A stretch of 64,000 nucleotides of DNA from Sphingobacteriales bacterium (GCA_016192105.1 JACPUV010000026.1:248001-312000); one strand, 5' to 3'; shown: positions 28,265-37,866, counted from the stretch's first letter. Notes: a model not told the origin generated them from the sequence alone. A program made the numbers and translations.

Positions 28265-28693
28265 ATGAACAATTCCTTTTCCCGCCGCCTCAAAATGCTC
28301 GGAATGCTCCTGCTCCTGCTGGGACTAATCACCGGGCTGGTCCTGATGAATTTTAAAAATCCCCGTATGGGGCTCTCCTCCCACCTGGAAGGCATACTGA
28401 ACGGCCTGCTCCTTGTGGCAGCCGGATTTCTCTGGGACGAATTGAAATTAGCCACCCGGGCCAAACGATCGGCGGGCTGGTTATTGCTGTACGGCACTTA
28501 CTCCAATTGGTTCTTCACCTTGCTGGCAGCTGTACTGGGAACTTCCCGGATCACACCGATTGCGGGAGCCGGATATACCGGGACCCGTCTGCAGGAAAAT
28601 ATCCTGTCAGCCGGATTTATATTGGTCGGGCTCAGCATGCTCGTTGCAGTAACCCTGATGGTTTACGGACTGCGCAGTAAATTCAAAGCATAA
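28265..28693 (+). CDS. Hydroxylaminobenzene-mutase-like membrane protein
   Basis: 142 residues from the ATG at 28265, with four predicted helices. The segment NPRMGLSSHLEGILNGLLLVAAGFLW is very close to the signature of the HabA/HAB mutase family, which rearranges hydroxylaminobenzene to 2-aminophenol in nitroarene degraders. I chose this start because the family begins just before the first helix (SRRLKMLGMLLLLLGLITGLV). Homologs are widespread in bacteria that do not degrade nitroarenes, and there are no other aromatic-degradation genes nearby apart from a UbiX-like protein 9 kb away, so the physiological substrate is open. Confidence 0.75.
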   Translation: MNNSFSRRLKMLGMLLLLLGLITGLVLMNFKNPRMGLSSHLEGILNGLLLVAAGFLWDELKLATRAKRSAGWLLLYGTYSNWFFTLLAAVLGTSRITPIAGAGYTGTRLQENILSAGFILVGLSMLVAVTLMVYGLRSKFKA

Positions 28694-28782
28694 CCCCTTA
28701 TCCTTTTATTATTCTGTTAAAATGGCCGGGATAATGTGGAATCAGCACCCGTTCGGCTCTACATTTATTCAAAACCCCTGCT

Positions 28783-29388
28783 ATGCATACCCGAATTTCC
28801 ACCCTGGCAGCACTGCTCTGCCTGCTCTCCGCTTGTTCCGGCACCAACAACAGGGAGCCTCAGCAACTCCAAACGCCAAAGGCCCTGGAAGCGGAAAAGA
28901 GCTCCTATTCCATTGAATTAAGCAAAAGAGGCCCGGCCGACCTGGTGGAAGAACTCTACCAGGAAATTGCGGAAAAACAACCCGCCCTGAAAAAACTGGA
29001 GGAGCAGATCAGCGAACTCCGTGCCGGGGAAAGCGATTCCACGGAAAACCTCAATCAGTTTATCAATAAGAACAATTCCTATTACGAGGCAACAGAAAAA
29101 CACCTTTCCCGCATCAGCGATTCCCTGCTGAAGGACCGGATCAGGGAACTGATCCGCGGCAGTTTCTCCCGGTATAATAATGCTGTAAACCACCCCGGGC
29201 AATTACTGAAAATAATTGAGCACAACAATCTTTCACTGGCAGATCTCCATGCGGCTGTAAAACTGGTTCAAACCCTCCGGGTGATGGAAAAATATCAGCA
29301 GGATCATAAACCGTCCACGGATCCGCTGGAAAAATTTATACTAAACCAGGAACTGGCAAAACAGGGAGCGGATTCCCTGGCCCGGTAG
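28783..29388 (+). CDS. Putative coiled-coil lipoprotein
   Basis: 201 residues with a type II signal peptide (MHTRISTLAALLCLLSAC, lipobox LSAC) and a mostly helical, charged body. The stretch from about 50 to 85 (ELYQEIAEKQPALKKLEEQISELRAG) has heptad character. It lies 90 bp after the mutase-like gene on the same strand and 78 bp before the sugar kinase. No domain is recognised. Confidence 0.65.
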   Translation: MHTRISTLAALLCLLSACSGTNNREPQQLQTPKALEAEKSSYSIELSKRGPADLVEELYQEIAEKQPALKKLEEQISELRAGESDSTENLNQFINKNNSYYEATEKHLSRISDSLLKDRIRELIRGSFSRYNNAVNHPGQLLKIIEHNNLSLADLHAAVKLVQTLRVMEKYQQDHKPSTDPLEKFILNQELAKQGADSLAR

Positions 29389-29465
29389 CCTTTTTTAAGT
29401 GAACCCGGCAATTTGATTAATTCATAATTTCATATTCTAACCCTGATCTGATAAAACAACCGGCT

Positions 29466-30356
29466 ATGTCCCATGTTCTGATTCTCGGAGGTACCACATT
29501 TGATCATATTGTTTACCTGGACCAGTTTCCGAAACCCCTGCCCCAGACCATCCACCAGGCCCGCTTCCATGAAACCACCGGATCCACCGGGTCGGGTAAA
29601 GCACTTTGTTTAACAAAACTGGGGGTACCGAATACGCTGTATTCCGTGCTCGGGGATGATCCTTATGGTAAACATATCATTAAACACCTGCAGGACTCAG
29701 CAGTGGATTTTATCTATGATATTGATCCGGGCGGCACCGAGCGCCATATCAACCTGATGAATGCGGATGGAAACCGGATTTCCATTTTTATCAGGACCTC
29801 ATCCGAACATCCTCCTTTCACTATTCCCCTGATCGAATCACAACTTGCCAAAAGCGACCTGCTGGTGCTGAATATAATCGCTTATTGCAAAGACCTGGTT
29901 CCCCTGCTATCCAATTATAAAAAACCGGTCTGGACCGACCTGCATGACTATACCGATGACAACCCCTATCACGAACCTTTTATTAATGCGGCTGATATTA
30001 TTTTCCTCAGTTCAGATAACCTGCGGGATTATAAATCTACTATGCAGCAACTGATCAGCCGGGGAAAAAAACTGGTCCTTTGCACCCATGGGAAACAGGG
30101 ATCCACTGCCCTTACAGCCGAAAGCGAATGGCTTTATGAACCGGCACTGACCGGTTTTCCCCTGGTGGATTCGAACGGAGCCGGGGACAATTACTTTGCA
30201 GGTTTCCTCTATGCCTGGAAGAAAGGTAAATCCACCCGGGAATGTATGCAGTATGGAACCCTCTGTGCTGCATGCTGCATCGGGTCACCGCAACTGGTAG
30301 CGGAAAGCCTTTCGGCTGCCGGCTTGGAAGAGCTGTACTGCAGCCGGTACCAGTGA
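29466..30356 (+). CDS. PfkB/ribokinase-family carbohydrate kinase
   Basis: 296 residues. The N-terminal GGTTFDHIVYLDQFP and GSTGSGKALCLTKLG match PfkB signature 1, and DSNGAGDNYFAGFLYAW is signature 2 with the catalytic base Asp241. It should phosphorylate a sugar or nucleoside hydroxyl using ATP in the cytoplasm; the substrate cannot be read from the sequence. The ATG at 29466 sits 78 bp after the lipoprotein gene. A symmetrical terminator follows. Confidence 0.9.
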   Translation: MSHVLILGGTTFDHIVYLDQFPKPLPQTIHQARFHETTGSTGSGKALCLTKLGVPNTLYSVLGDDPYGKHIIKHLQDSAVDFIYDIDPGGTERHINLMNADGNRISIFIRTSSEHPPFTIPLIESQLAKSDLLVLNIIAYCKDLVPLLSNYKKPVWTDLHDYTDDNPYHEPFINAADIIFLSSDNLRDYKSTMQQLISRGKKLVLCTHGKQGSTALTAESEWLYEPALTGFPLVDSNGAGDNYFAGFLYAWKKGKSTRECMQYGTLCAACCIGSPQLVAESLSAAGLEELYCSRYQ

Positions 30357-30406
30357 ACAGGCCGGTAGCAGGATGTACAACCGAAAATAACATACGGGCT
30401 GATCCA

Positions 30407-30440
30407 AAAAAAAGCAGCGAATAAACCGCTGCTTTTCTTT
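30407..30440. terminator. Bidirectional terminator
   Basis: AAAAGCAGCG, a loop of about seven bases, then CGCTGCTTTT: the stem is flanked by A on one side and T on the other, so it can terminate the kinase gene (plus) and the convergent glycine-rich gene (minus). Confidence 0.88.
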
Positions 30441-30463
30441 TACAAATAATGATTATCAGGTTA

Positions 30464-32575
30464 TCACTTCACAAAGGGCAGCACTTCTGCCGTTCCATCC
30501 TGGTGCAGCATCCTCAAATAATATAAACCGGCTGCCATTCTTTCATTCCGGATCGTAAGGGATGTTTCTCCGGATAATTTTTGGGCAAATACCTGACTGC
30601 CGGAAGCAGTGTACACCCGGATTAAAGTAATCCCGGGTCTAAGGCCCGACAGCAGGATGTTGTTGCCAAGCAGTGCAACACGGGTTTTAGCCACAACCGT
30701 CAGCACCCTTATTTCACTGTATGCAAAACCGGAACCTGCGTTAAGGATCTTTAACCGGAAATATTTTGTGGCCACGAGTTCGCCGGTATTCACGGTATAG
30801 ACCTGGCGGCCGGGCATATTGCGGGCAGTCACCGTAATTCCGCTCTGCCATTGCAAACCATTGCTGCTGTATTCCACCTGGTAATTCAGCAAATCCGATT
30901 CCTGGTCGCTCACCCAGGTCAGGATACCTTCTTTTTGCGAATTGAGCCGGGCTTCAAATGATACTAATGTTACCGGTAAGGGAAAACAATCGAGTGCCGG
31001 TGCGGCTTCAAAGCTCAGCCCGGTAACGGTAGTTCCGCCGGCACCTGCCGTAGCACCGTTGGATGTAAACTCAGTTACAGCCGATGAAGAAGTGGTGCCA
31101 TTGGCTCCGCCGGTAACAACAAGACCGGGTGTACCCGTGCTACGGATATAACCACCGCCACCACCACCACCGGGTCCTTCATTCTCTGCAGATACGATCA
31201 ATTGATTACCCCCGGTACCGCCATTCGCCGTAATGGTACTGGTACTGATCGTACCCTGTACATTCAACCGGATGGCCCCTCCGGCACCGGCCCCACCCGG
31301 CGCATCATTATGTCCGCTGATCGTGGCTCCGGCATTGGCCCCGTTTGCAGTAATGGAACCGGTTCCGCCCAGGTTGCCGGTAACCAGTAAATAAATAATA
31401 CCCCCGCCATTTCCCCCATTTTGCGCCGCGCTGTTATTTGCATCACCCGCGCCGCCGCCGCCACCCATAAACAAGGTATTGGCTGTATAAGTCAGGGGTC
31501 TTCCACCCAGTCCTCCCGCTTCACGGCGGTTATCACCTCCCCAGCTTGCATTCCCGGGAGCTACCGTTGTTGCATCCTGGTTACTGGATCCGTAAGAATA
31601 TCCGCCCCGGCCTCCGCCGGATGAATTGGTCAGGGCATTTCCATTGGCAATATACCCCGGATCCAATGCCCAGGCACTGGAAGGGTTTGAAGCATTTACA
31701 ACCATCACCCCCTGTCCGCTCCAGCTATTGCCATTATCCGCATTGGCCCCCCCGCCACCGCCGGCATTGTGAGCATTGCCGCCACCGCCACCATTGGCCG
31801 GAGCACCCCGGTCATAACGCCCGTTTAATGCGTCGTAATCCGCCTGGTAACCCACAACGCTCTCTCCCTTCTCGCCCCCATCTGTGGCTGCACTGTTTAC
31901 ATAATTGACCGGACCACCCGGCGCCCCGGATGTGTTATTCTCAACAGCCCCGCCACGGTACCCGATCCCGTTTGCAGTGACTGATCCATTTATACTGGCA
32001 TTTCCATTTATTTCAAGCGCAACAATTCCCCCGGTAAAAGAACCGCTCCAAGCGGAAGCCGTTACAGATGCACCGCCGTTAACAGTCAGTCCGCTGAGCC
32101 GGGGTATTCGAATCACCTGCACTCTTTCCCTGCCCCCCACCGCATAACTATTAGTGAGACCGGAACAAAAAGTGATCAGGTTGGCGCTAACCGAACGCAC
32201 CAGCTTTAATTCGTAAACACCCGTATTGTTGGCAGCTGTTACGGTACCATAGTTGACCGTATTTGTAGTATTGATTGTTGCCCCCTGCATCTTAATGATC
32301 ATGATCAGATCCCCATATCCAAGGGCCGCTGTGGCATAGGGATTATTAGCGGCCCCGGCGATTGCACCCGAAGCCAGGCTGGCCGCATCCGACACACTGA
32401 TGGAAATGCTGCCGGCATTGGCCGTGGAAGCCAGGGTGGTGTACCGGTTGAACACAACACCGGCTGTGGAAACGGTCGCCGCTCCATCCTTACCTGCCTG
32501 TGAAAAACCAATAGCTGGAAAACTCATTAACAGGAAACAAGAAATCTGGCGAAAAAAAAGAAATACTTTACTCAT
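30464..32575 (-). CDS. Glycine-rich secreted protein with T9SS type A sorting domain
   Basis: 703 residues. A signal peptide (ending AIGFSQ) is followed by a beta-rich region and then, from about residue 180 to 510, a Gly/Asn/Ala-rich zone with runs such as GAPANGGGGGNAHNAGGGGG and MGGGGGAGDANNSAAQNGG, interleaved with short right-handed-helix-like strands (GSITANGANAGATISG, STSTITANGGTGG). The C-terminal part holds an Ig-like domain (PVTLVSFEARLNSQKEGILTW) and a type A T9SS sorting domain (VALLGNNILLSGL... LYYLRMLH). Likely a surface or matrix protein. No catalytic motif seen. Confidence 0.82.
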   Translation of the reverse strand: MSKVFLFFRQISCFLLMSFPAIGFSQAGKDGAATVSTAGVVFNRYTTLASTANAGSISISVSDAASLASGAIAGAANNPYATAALGYGDLIMIIKMQGATINTTNTVNYGTVTAANNTGVYELKLVRSVSANLITFCSGLTNSYAVGGRERVQVIRIPRLSGLTVNGGASVTASAWSGSFTGGIVALEINGNASINGSVTANGIGYRGGAVENNTSGAPGGPVNYVNSAATDGGEKGESVVGYQADYDALNGRYDRGAPANGGGGGNAHNAGGGGGANADNGNSWSGQGVMVVNASNPSSAWALDPGYIANGNALTNSSGGGRGGYSYGSSNQDATTVAPGNASWGGDNRREAGGLGGRPLTYTANTLFMGGGGGAGDANNSAAQNGGNGGGIIYLLVTGNLGGTGSITANGANAGATISGHNDAPGGAGAGGAIRLNVQGTISTSTITANGGTGGNQLIVSAENEGPGGGGGGGYIRSTGTPGLVVTGGANGTTSSSAVTEFTSNGATAGAGGTTVTGLSFEAAPALDCFPLPVTLVSFEARLNSQKEGILTWVSDQESDLLNYQVEYSSNGLQWQSGITVTARNMPGRQVYTVNTGELVATKYFRLKILNAGSGFAYSEIRVLTVVAKTRVALLGNNILLSGLRPGITLIRVYTASGSQVFAQKLSGETSLTIRNERMAAGLYYLRMLHQDGTAEVLPFVK

Positions 32576-33115
32576 ACCATTTTTTTTGGCCGCGAAATTA
32601 TGGAAATATTACGAGAAAACACTTAGTCGCTTTATACAACATGTTGATAACAGACCTGAACCATCCAAAAAATAGGCAACCGGTGCAGAGCCATCAGGGA
32701 GCGATCAGCCTTTTACCCGGACATCCGCACCAAAGAATGATACCCCGCTATATTTTAAGCTGCATGACCTTGCTCAGCACCTGCGGGTCTTTCATTGATG
32801 AATACTACAATGAAGTTCTATCGCAAGACATTGCGCAGTCTGCCTGGTTTATTATATTTGATTTATCCAGGTAAGGTCCGTTTTCTATAATTATACCACT
32901 CTTTCAGGGATTGTGCTGAAAACTGCAACCCTGGCCTTCGACCATGGGCTATGCACTGGCGAGCGACTACAAACTACTAACTCCCTCATTCCCAAACTCC
33001 TGTTTCTTAACAAAGATCAGGTGTTACAAACCGCTGAAAACCTTACCTTTGCCGCACCATTTGCAAAACAAAAAGAAAGGATTTTCTAACAGTATTCATT
33101 AAAAAACAAGCAGAT
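32576..33115. other. Intergenic region upstream of the oxoamine-synthase-like gene
   Basis: 540 bp. Apart from the promoter element at 33044 I see no gene; a 77-codon frame at 32641-32874 has no homology-like features. Confidence 0.6.
33044..33051 (+). promoter_or_regulatory. -7 promoter element (TACCTTTG)
   Basis: Perfect match to the Bacteroidota consensus TAnnTTTG, 64 bp ahead of the ATG at 33116. A clear -33 TTTG was not seen. Confidence 0.6.
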
Positions 33116-34375
33116 ATGGCAGATATTTTCGAACGTTTATTGAAGAATGCCGGCCCTCTTGGTCAGCACCGTGAAAGGGCCCATGGTTATTTTGCTTTCC
33201 CAAAACTGGAAGGGGAAATCAACAGCCGCATGAAATTCCGTGGTAAAGACATGATTGTATGGAGCCTGAACAACTACCTGGGACTGGCCAACCATCCCGA
33301 AGTGAGAAAAGCAGACGCGGAAGGCGCCGCTACCTACGGACTTGCTTACCCCATGGGCGCCCGGATGATGAGTGGTAACAGTAACCTGCACGAACAATTA
33401 GAAGCAGAACTCGCTGCTTTTGAACATAAGGAAGACGCCGCCCTGCTGAACTACGGGTACCAGGGCATGGTGAGTATCATTGACCTGCTTTGCAGCCGTC
33501 ATGATGTGATCGTTTATGATGCCGAAAGCCATGCCTGTATCATTGACGGGGTTCGGCTGCACCCCGGCCACCGGTTTGTATTTAAACACAATGATCTCGA
33601 AGACTGCGAAAAGCAATTACAGCGTGCCACGGCCCTGGTTGAAAAACAAAAAGCCGGCGGGATCCTGGTCATCACTGAAGGTGTATTCGGAATGGCCGGT
33701 GATCAGGGCAAATTAAAAGAGATCACCGCCCTGAAAAAGAAATACCAGTTCCGCCTGTTGGTGGACGATGCACATGGATTCGGTACACTGGGTAAAACAG
33801 GAGCCGGCGCCGGTGAAGAACAGGGCTGCCAGGACGAGATCGATCTTTATTTCTCCACTTTCGCCAAATCAATGGCTTCGATCGGCGCCTTTGTAGCCGG
33901 TAAAAAAACCATTATCGATTATATCCGGTACAATATCCGCTCTCAGATCTTCGCCAAGAGTTTACCCATGCCTTTGGTAATCGGTAACCTGAAAAGACTG
34001 GAGCTGCTCCGTACCCGCCCCGAGCTGAAAGAAAAACTCTGGAGCAATGCCCGGAAACTGCAAAACGGATTAAAAGAAAGGGGATTTGATATCGGGAATA
34101 CGGATTCCGTGGTAACCCCTGTATATATGAAAGGAGATGTGCCCGAAGCAACCGCCATGGTGATGGACCTGCGGGAAAATTATGGCATATTCGCCTCCAT
34201 CGTGGTGTACCCGGTGATCCCGAAAGGACATATCATCTATCGCCTGATCCCCTCCGCTATCCATACGGATGAGGACATCGAACTGACCCTGAAAGCCTTC
34301 TCGGAAACCAAGAAAAAACTGGATGCCGGGGAATACAAAGTAGAAGCAATTCCCGATATGGCGGAAACTAAGTAA
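33116..34375 (+). CDS. Alpha-oxoamine-synthase family PLP enzyme (Kbl/BioF/serine palmitoyltransferase-like)
   Basis: 419 residues of fold type I. Recognisable parts are NNYLGLANHP, the GARMMSGNSNLHEQLE segment, DAESHACIIDG, LLVDDAHGFGTLGKTG (Asp217/His220 around the PLP ring) and the Schiff-base Lys251 in STFAKSMASIG. The family condenses an amino acid with an acyl-CoA. Candidates are 2-amino-3-ketobutyrate CoA ligase (glycine + acetyl-CoA), 8-amino-7-oxononanoate synthase and, common in Bacteroidota, serine palmitoyltransferase for sphingolipids. No biotin genes or threonine dehydrogenase lie nearby, so the sequence alone cannot choose between them. Monocistronic with its own promoter and terminator. 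Confidence 0.88.
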   Translation: MADIFERLLKNAGPLGQHRERAHGYFAFPKLEGEINSRMKFRGKDMIVWSLNNYLGLANHPEVRKADAEGAATYGLAYPMGARMMSGNSNLHEQLEAELAAFEHKEDAALLNYGYQGMVSIIDLLCSRHDVIVYDAESHACIIDGVRLHPGHRFVFKHNDLEDCEKQLQRATALVEKQKAGGILVITEGVFGMAGDQGKLKEITALKKKYQFRLLVDDAHGFGTLGKTGAGAGEEQGCQDEIDLYFSTFAKSMASIGAFVAGKKTIIDYIRYNIRSQIFAKSLPMPLVIGNLKRLELLRTRPELKEKLWSNARKLQNGLKERGFDIGNTDSVVTPVYMKGDVPEATAMVMDLRENYGIFASIVVYPVIPKGHIIYRLIPSAIHTDEDIELTLKAFSETKKKLDAGEYKVEAIPDMAETK

Positions 34376-34393
34376 ACAGGTAGCAACTATATA

Positions 34394-34429
34394 AAGAGGC
34401 TGTTCCAAATAAGGACAGCCTCTTTTTTT
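34394..34429 (+). terminator. Intrinsic terminator
   Basis: AGAGGCTGT... ACAGCCTCT stem with an extended CC/GG closing region and a tail of seven T, 20 bp after the oxoamine-synthase-like gene. Confidence 0.9.
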
Positions 34430-34450
34430 GGCCCGGAATTCAAGTTGACG

Positions 34451-34482
34451 ATTTATCAATCAGTCAAACTATCAACCCATCG
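34451..34482. repeat. Degenerate 8-mer array
   Basis: Units ATTTATCA, ATCAGTCA, AACTATCA and ACCCATCG follow at a strict period of eight between the terminator and the peptidase gene. Role unknown. Confidence 0.55.
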
Positions 34483-34561
34483 TCCTGCCAACTTTTCCAC
34501 CTGTGGTATCTGTCATTCCCCCCCTTTCCCCTACATTTACCCCATCAAAAATTATCACATT

Positions 34562-36739
34562 ATGCGTAAGTTATTTATGCTGCTGCTCCTGTTGCCCTTC
34601 GTGGCAATGGCGCAAACCAAGCCGATCACGCTGGAAGATATTTATAAGAAAGGCACTTTCCGCGGTGAATTTGTACCTGCCGTCTTTGACAACACGAAGA
34701 AGGAACCTGAACTGAAAACGGATGGCCTGAAAGATGAAAATGGGACCCCCTTCGGACACCCCGATGAGGAAATCGCCAGCCCTTCCCATAACGGCCGCTG
34801 GCTCCTGAAGAAAGGGACCGAGCCGATCTACCGGCGTTCTTCCAAATCATTTGTGTATCTCTTTGACGAGGCCAGCGGTAAACTCAGTAAACTGGAAGAA
34901 GAGAAACTGCTTCATCCCGGCTTCTCACCTGATGGCAGCAAGATCGCTTATGTAAAGGCAAACAATTTGTATATCTACGATATCGCAACCGCCAAAGCCA
35001 CGGCCGTTACCACCGATGGGAAATGGAACGGGGTTATCAACGGTAATTGTGACTGGGTATATGAGGAAGAATTCGAATTTACCAGGGCCTATGACTGGAG
35101 CCCCAAAGGAAATTACCTGGCCTATTACCGGTTTGATGAAAGCCAGGTAAAGGATTACAACCTGACCATCTATGACAATGCTCACAACAAAGACTACCGG
35201 TACAAATACCCCAAGGCCGGGGATAGCAATTCCAATGTGGACATTTATATCTATGATGTAGCCAACCGCACAAAAGCCAAAGCCCAGTACGAACAAGGCG
35301 ATATTTATATCCCACGGATCAAATGGACCCGGGACGACAACACACTGGTTGTTTACTGGATGAACCGCCACCAGAATGACCTGAAGCTCCTGGCCACCAA
35401 TGCGGTTACCGGGGCCAGTACCCTCCTCTACCAGGAAACCAACAAATATTATGTGGAGATCAATGACGACTGGTGGTTCCTTAAAGACGGCCGGCATTTC
35501 CTCTTCACCAGCGAAATGAACGGTTATAAACATTTATACCTGTACAGCCTGGATGGCAAGACCAAAATTCAGCTGACCAAAGGCAGTAATGAAGTAACCG
35601 AGGTGAATGCTGTGGATGAAGCGAACAAGCGGATTTATTTTACCATGGCCTGGCCCCGTCCCATGGACCGCAATGTATTCGTTACCGATTTTGCCGGGAA
35701 GAAAACCTGGCCCCTTACCCAGGGAGAAGCCTGGCACCGGGTGGAATTCAATGATGATTTTACTAAATTCTTCGATTACCGCTCGGACCTGAATACCCCG
35801 CAAACCGTAACCCTGAATAAAGTAGTGGCGGACAAGAAAAAAGGCATCAGCGCCATACTGGAAAAGACCGTGAATGAAAGTGCCAAACTCAGGGGAAAAA
35901 TGGAGGAATACGGGTATGGTAAGGCTGAATTTATCCGGGTACCCAACAGCAAGGGAGACACACTTAACGGCTGGATGCTGAAACCGGCCGGATTTGATCC
36001 TTCTAAAAAATACCCGGTATTGTTCTGTAACTATGGCGGACCGGGTTCACAGCAGGTGGCCAATCGTTTCGGAGCCGTCAGCTCCTGGCACCAGTTGCTG
36101 GCGCAAAAAGGATTTATCGTGGTCAGCGTGGACAATACCGGTACGGGTTTCCGGGGTGAGGAATTTAAAAAGAAAACCTATCTCCAACTGGGGAAATTCG
36201 AAATTGAAGACCAGATCGATGCGGCCAAATACCTGGGTGCGATGCCCTTTGTGGACAAAGATAATATCGGGCACTGGGGCTGGAGTTTTGGCGGATTCAT
36301 GAGTTCACTGGCCATCACCAAAGGAAATGAAGTATTCAGTGCCGCCGTGGCTGTTGCCCCCGTGACCAACTGGCGGTACTATGATAATATTTATACGGAG
36401 CGGTATATGCGCACACCGGAAGAAAACGCGAAAGGATATGACGATAACTCCCCGGTGAATTTCACCGACCGCATCAAGGGCAAATACCTGATCATACACG
36501 GTACGGCGGATGACAATGTGCATTTCCAGAATGCCACACAAATGATCACCGCCCTGGTAAAAAGCAATATTGACTTTGAAAGCGCCTATTACCCGAACAA
36601 GAACCATGGGATCGGCGGCCAGGCGGACAACACCACATTCCACCTCTGGAGCAAGATGACCAACTGGATTCTGAACAATATGGGCAATGCCAATACGCAA
36701 AAAGCGGGAAGCCAGGGGAAACAACCCAGGGCATTTTAG
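34562..36739 (+). CDS. S9 family dipeptidyl peptidase IV-type serine peptidase
   Basis: 725 residues from the ATG at 34562, which opens a signal peptide (MRKLFMLLLLLPFVAMAQ); an earlier in-frame start adds 39 residues without signal character. The N-terminal part is an eight-bladed propeller with the family motif WVYEEEFEFTRAYDWSPKG, in which the Glu pair binds the substrate N-terminus. The C-terminal alpha/beta hydrolase domain has Ser575 in GWSFGG, Asp650 in HGTADDNVHF and His682 in NKNHGI. It should remove X-Pro (or X-Ala) dipeptides from peptides in the periplasm. The full catalytic triad and length fit an active enzyme. Confidence 0.94.
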   Translation: MRKLFMLLLLLPFVAMAQTKPITLEDIYKKGTFRGEFVPAVFDNTKKEPELKTDGLKDENGTPFGHPDEEIASPSHNGRWLLKKGTEPIYRRSSKSFVYLFDEASGKLSKLEEEKLLHPGFSPDGSKIAYVKANNLYIYDIATAKATAVTTDGKWNGVINGNCDWVYEEEFEFTRAYDWSPKGNYLAYYRFDESQVKDYNLTIYDNAHNKDYRYKYPKAGDSNSNVDIYIYDVANRTKAKAQYEQGDIYIPRIKWTRDDNTLVVYWMNRHQNDLKLLATNAVTGASTLLYQETNKYYVEINDDWWFLKDGRHFLFTSEMNGYKHLYLYSLDGKTKIQLTKGSNEVTEVNAVDEANKRIYFTMAWPRPMDRNVFVTDFAGKKTWPLTQGEAWHRVEFNDDFTKFFDYRSDLNTPQTVTLNKVVADKKKGISAILEKTVNESAKLRGKMEEYGYGKAEFIRVPNSKGDTLNGWMLKPAGFDPSKKYPVLFCNYGGPGSQQVANRFGAVSSWHQLLAQKGFIVVSVDNTGTGFRGEEFKKKTYLQLGKFEIEDQIDAAKYLGAMPFVDKDNIGHWGWSFGGFMSSLAITKGNEVFSAAVAVAPVTNWRYYDNIYTERYMRTPEENAKGYDDNSPVNFTDRIKGKYLIIHGTADDNVHFQNATQMITALVKSNIDFESAYYPNKNHGIGGQADNTTFHLWSKMTNWILNNMGNANTQKAGSQGKQPRAF

Positions 36740-37217
36740 CCGGCGCTGAGTAATCCGCAGCCTGTCTGACCTGCCCGCTTTGCCGCGGGACGGACAGACA
36801 GGCTTTTGTTTTCATGTCCTTTCCTGCCGGACAGGCTGCCGGGCTAAGAAATCCGCAGAAAAAACCGATGGTAAAAAGCGCAGTGCCCCATCCGCCAGGA
36901 TGACGGGCCGGGGCTAAAAAAAAGAACCCCCGATGTAAAATCGGGGGGCCCTAATCAAAAACCATTAACCATTAAACCTTATCCTATGAAAATTCATTGC
37001 TAATATCGTCATTAATGCGAAATCACAAAACATTTACCCGTCATTTTTTGTCCTGCGGGGCCAAAATCATACAAAAACAATCTTTTTTTGATTTTACTCA
37101 ACCTGCTCATAATGAGTTTTGTAGCCTTGATACTACATTCGGGGGCGTGCAATCGATTGCGCAAATTGAGCTACCTTCCCTCAACTTTATCCAGTTTTAC
37201 AAGGCAATCTACGCGTT
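36740..37217. other. Intergenic region with two hairpins and a 7-mer array
   Basis: 478 bp containing the terminator at 36761, an orphan GC-rich hairpin at 36927-36947, three A-rich heptamers (ACCATTA, ACCATTA, AACCTTA at 36961-36981) and a five-codon frame starting at 36986. No protein gene is supported. Confidence 0.55.
36761..36812 (+). terminator. Probable terminator after the peptidase gene
   Basis: CCTGTCTG (36761) pairs with CAGACAGG (36795-36802), with further pairing inside the loop, followed by cTTTTgTTTT. About 22 bp after the stop. Confidence 0.75.
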
Positions 37218-37775
37218 ATGAAGAAAATAATTGTGGCCATCACCGGGGCCAGCGGTTCGGTATATGCTGACCAGTTACTGAAAAAGCTGATTGTACTGAA
37301 GGATCAATGGGAAGCCCTTTCCCTGGTCATGACCCCGAATGCCAAAGAAGTTTGGAAGACCGAACTGGGTCATGAATCCTGGACCGAATTCCCGGTCCGG
37401 CTATATGGAACGACCGATTTTTCGGCGCCTTTCGCCTCCGGTTCGGGACAGTATGATACGATGATCATTATTCCCTGTTCCATGGGCACCCTGGGCCGTA
37501 TTGCCTCGGGTATTTCCAATGACCTGATCACAAGAGCGGCCGATGTGGTACTGAAAGAAAGAAGAAAACTGATTTGCGTGATCCGTGAAACGCCCTATAA
37601 CCTGGTTCATATCCGCAATATGGAAACGGTGACTTTGGCCGGTGGGATCATTTGTCCTGCCACACCTTCTTTCTACAGCCGTCCCCAAACCATTGAAGAA
37701 GTTGCCGCCACGGTGGTGGACCGGGTGCTGGACCTGGCGGGGATGCGCATTGACACTTACCGTTGGGGGAAATAA
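37218..37775 (+). CDS. ubiX: UbiX-family flavin prenyltransferase
   Basis: 185 residues. The N-terminal GASGSVYADQL is the FMN/dimethylallyl-phosphate-binding loop; IIPCSMGTLGRIASG, RAADVVLKERRKLICVIRETP and the C-terminal FYSRPQTIEEV segment are family hallmarks. The enzyme prenylates FMN to make the cofactor of UbiD-type decarboxylases. No ubiD gene is in the window. The ATG at 37218 matches the family start. Length is normal. Confidence 0.93.
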   Translation: MKKIIVAITGASGSVYADQLLKKLIVLKDQWEALSLVMTPNAKEVWKTELGHESWTEFPVRLYGTTDFSAPFASGSGQYDTMIIIPCSMGTLGRIASGISNDLITRAADVVLKERRKLICVIRETPYNLVHIRNMETVTLAGGIICPATPSFYSRPQTIEEVAATVVDRVLDLAGMRIDTYRWGK

Positions 37776-37866
37776 AGCGGACCATGCAGCAGACAAAGCT
37801 TATCCATAGACCGGCATAAAGATTTTTCTCCCTGTTTTGGAGTCCCGGGTTCAGCCTGCGTCTGCT

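Noticed and set aside
32641..32874. 77-codon plus-strand frame in the gap before the oxoamine-synthase-like gene
   Set aside because: No family, signal peptide or promoter; composition unlike the neighbouring genes.
34925..35533. 202-codon minus-strand frame inside the DPP-IV gene
   Set aside because: It lies wholly within a well-supported gene with catalytic residues on the plus strand; antisense frames are common at this base composition.
36997..37221. 74-codon frame running into the ubiX start
   Set aside because: No features; it overlaps the ubiX start only by chance.
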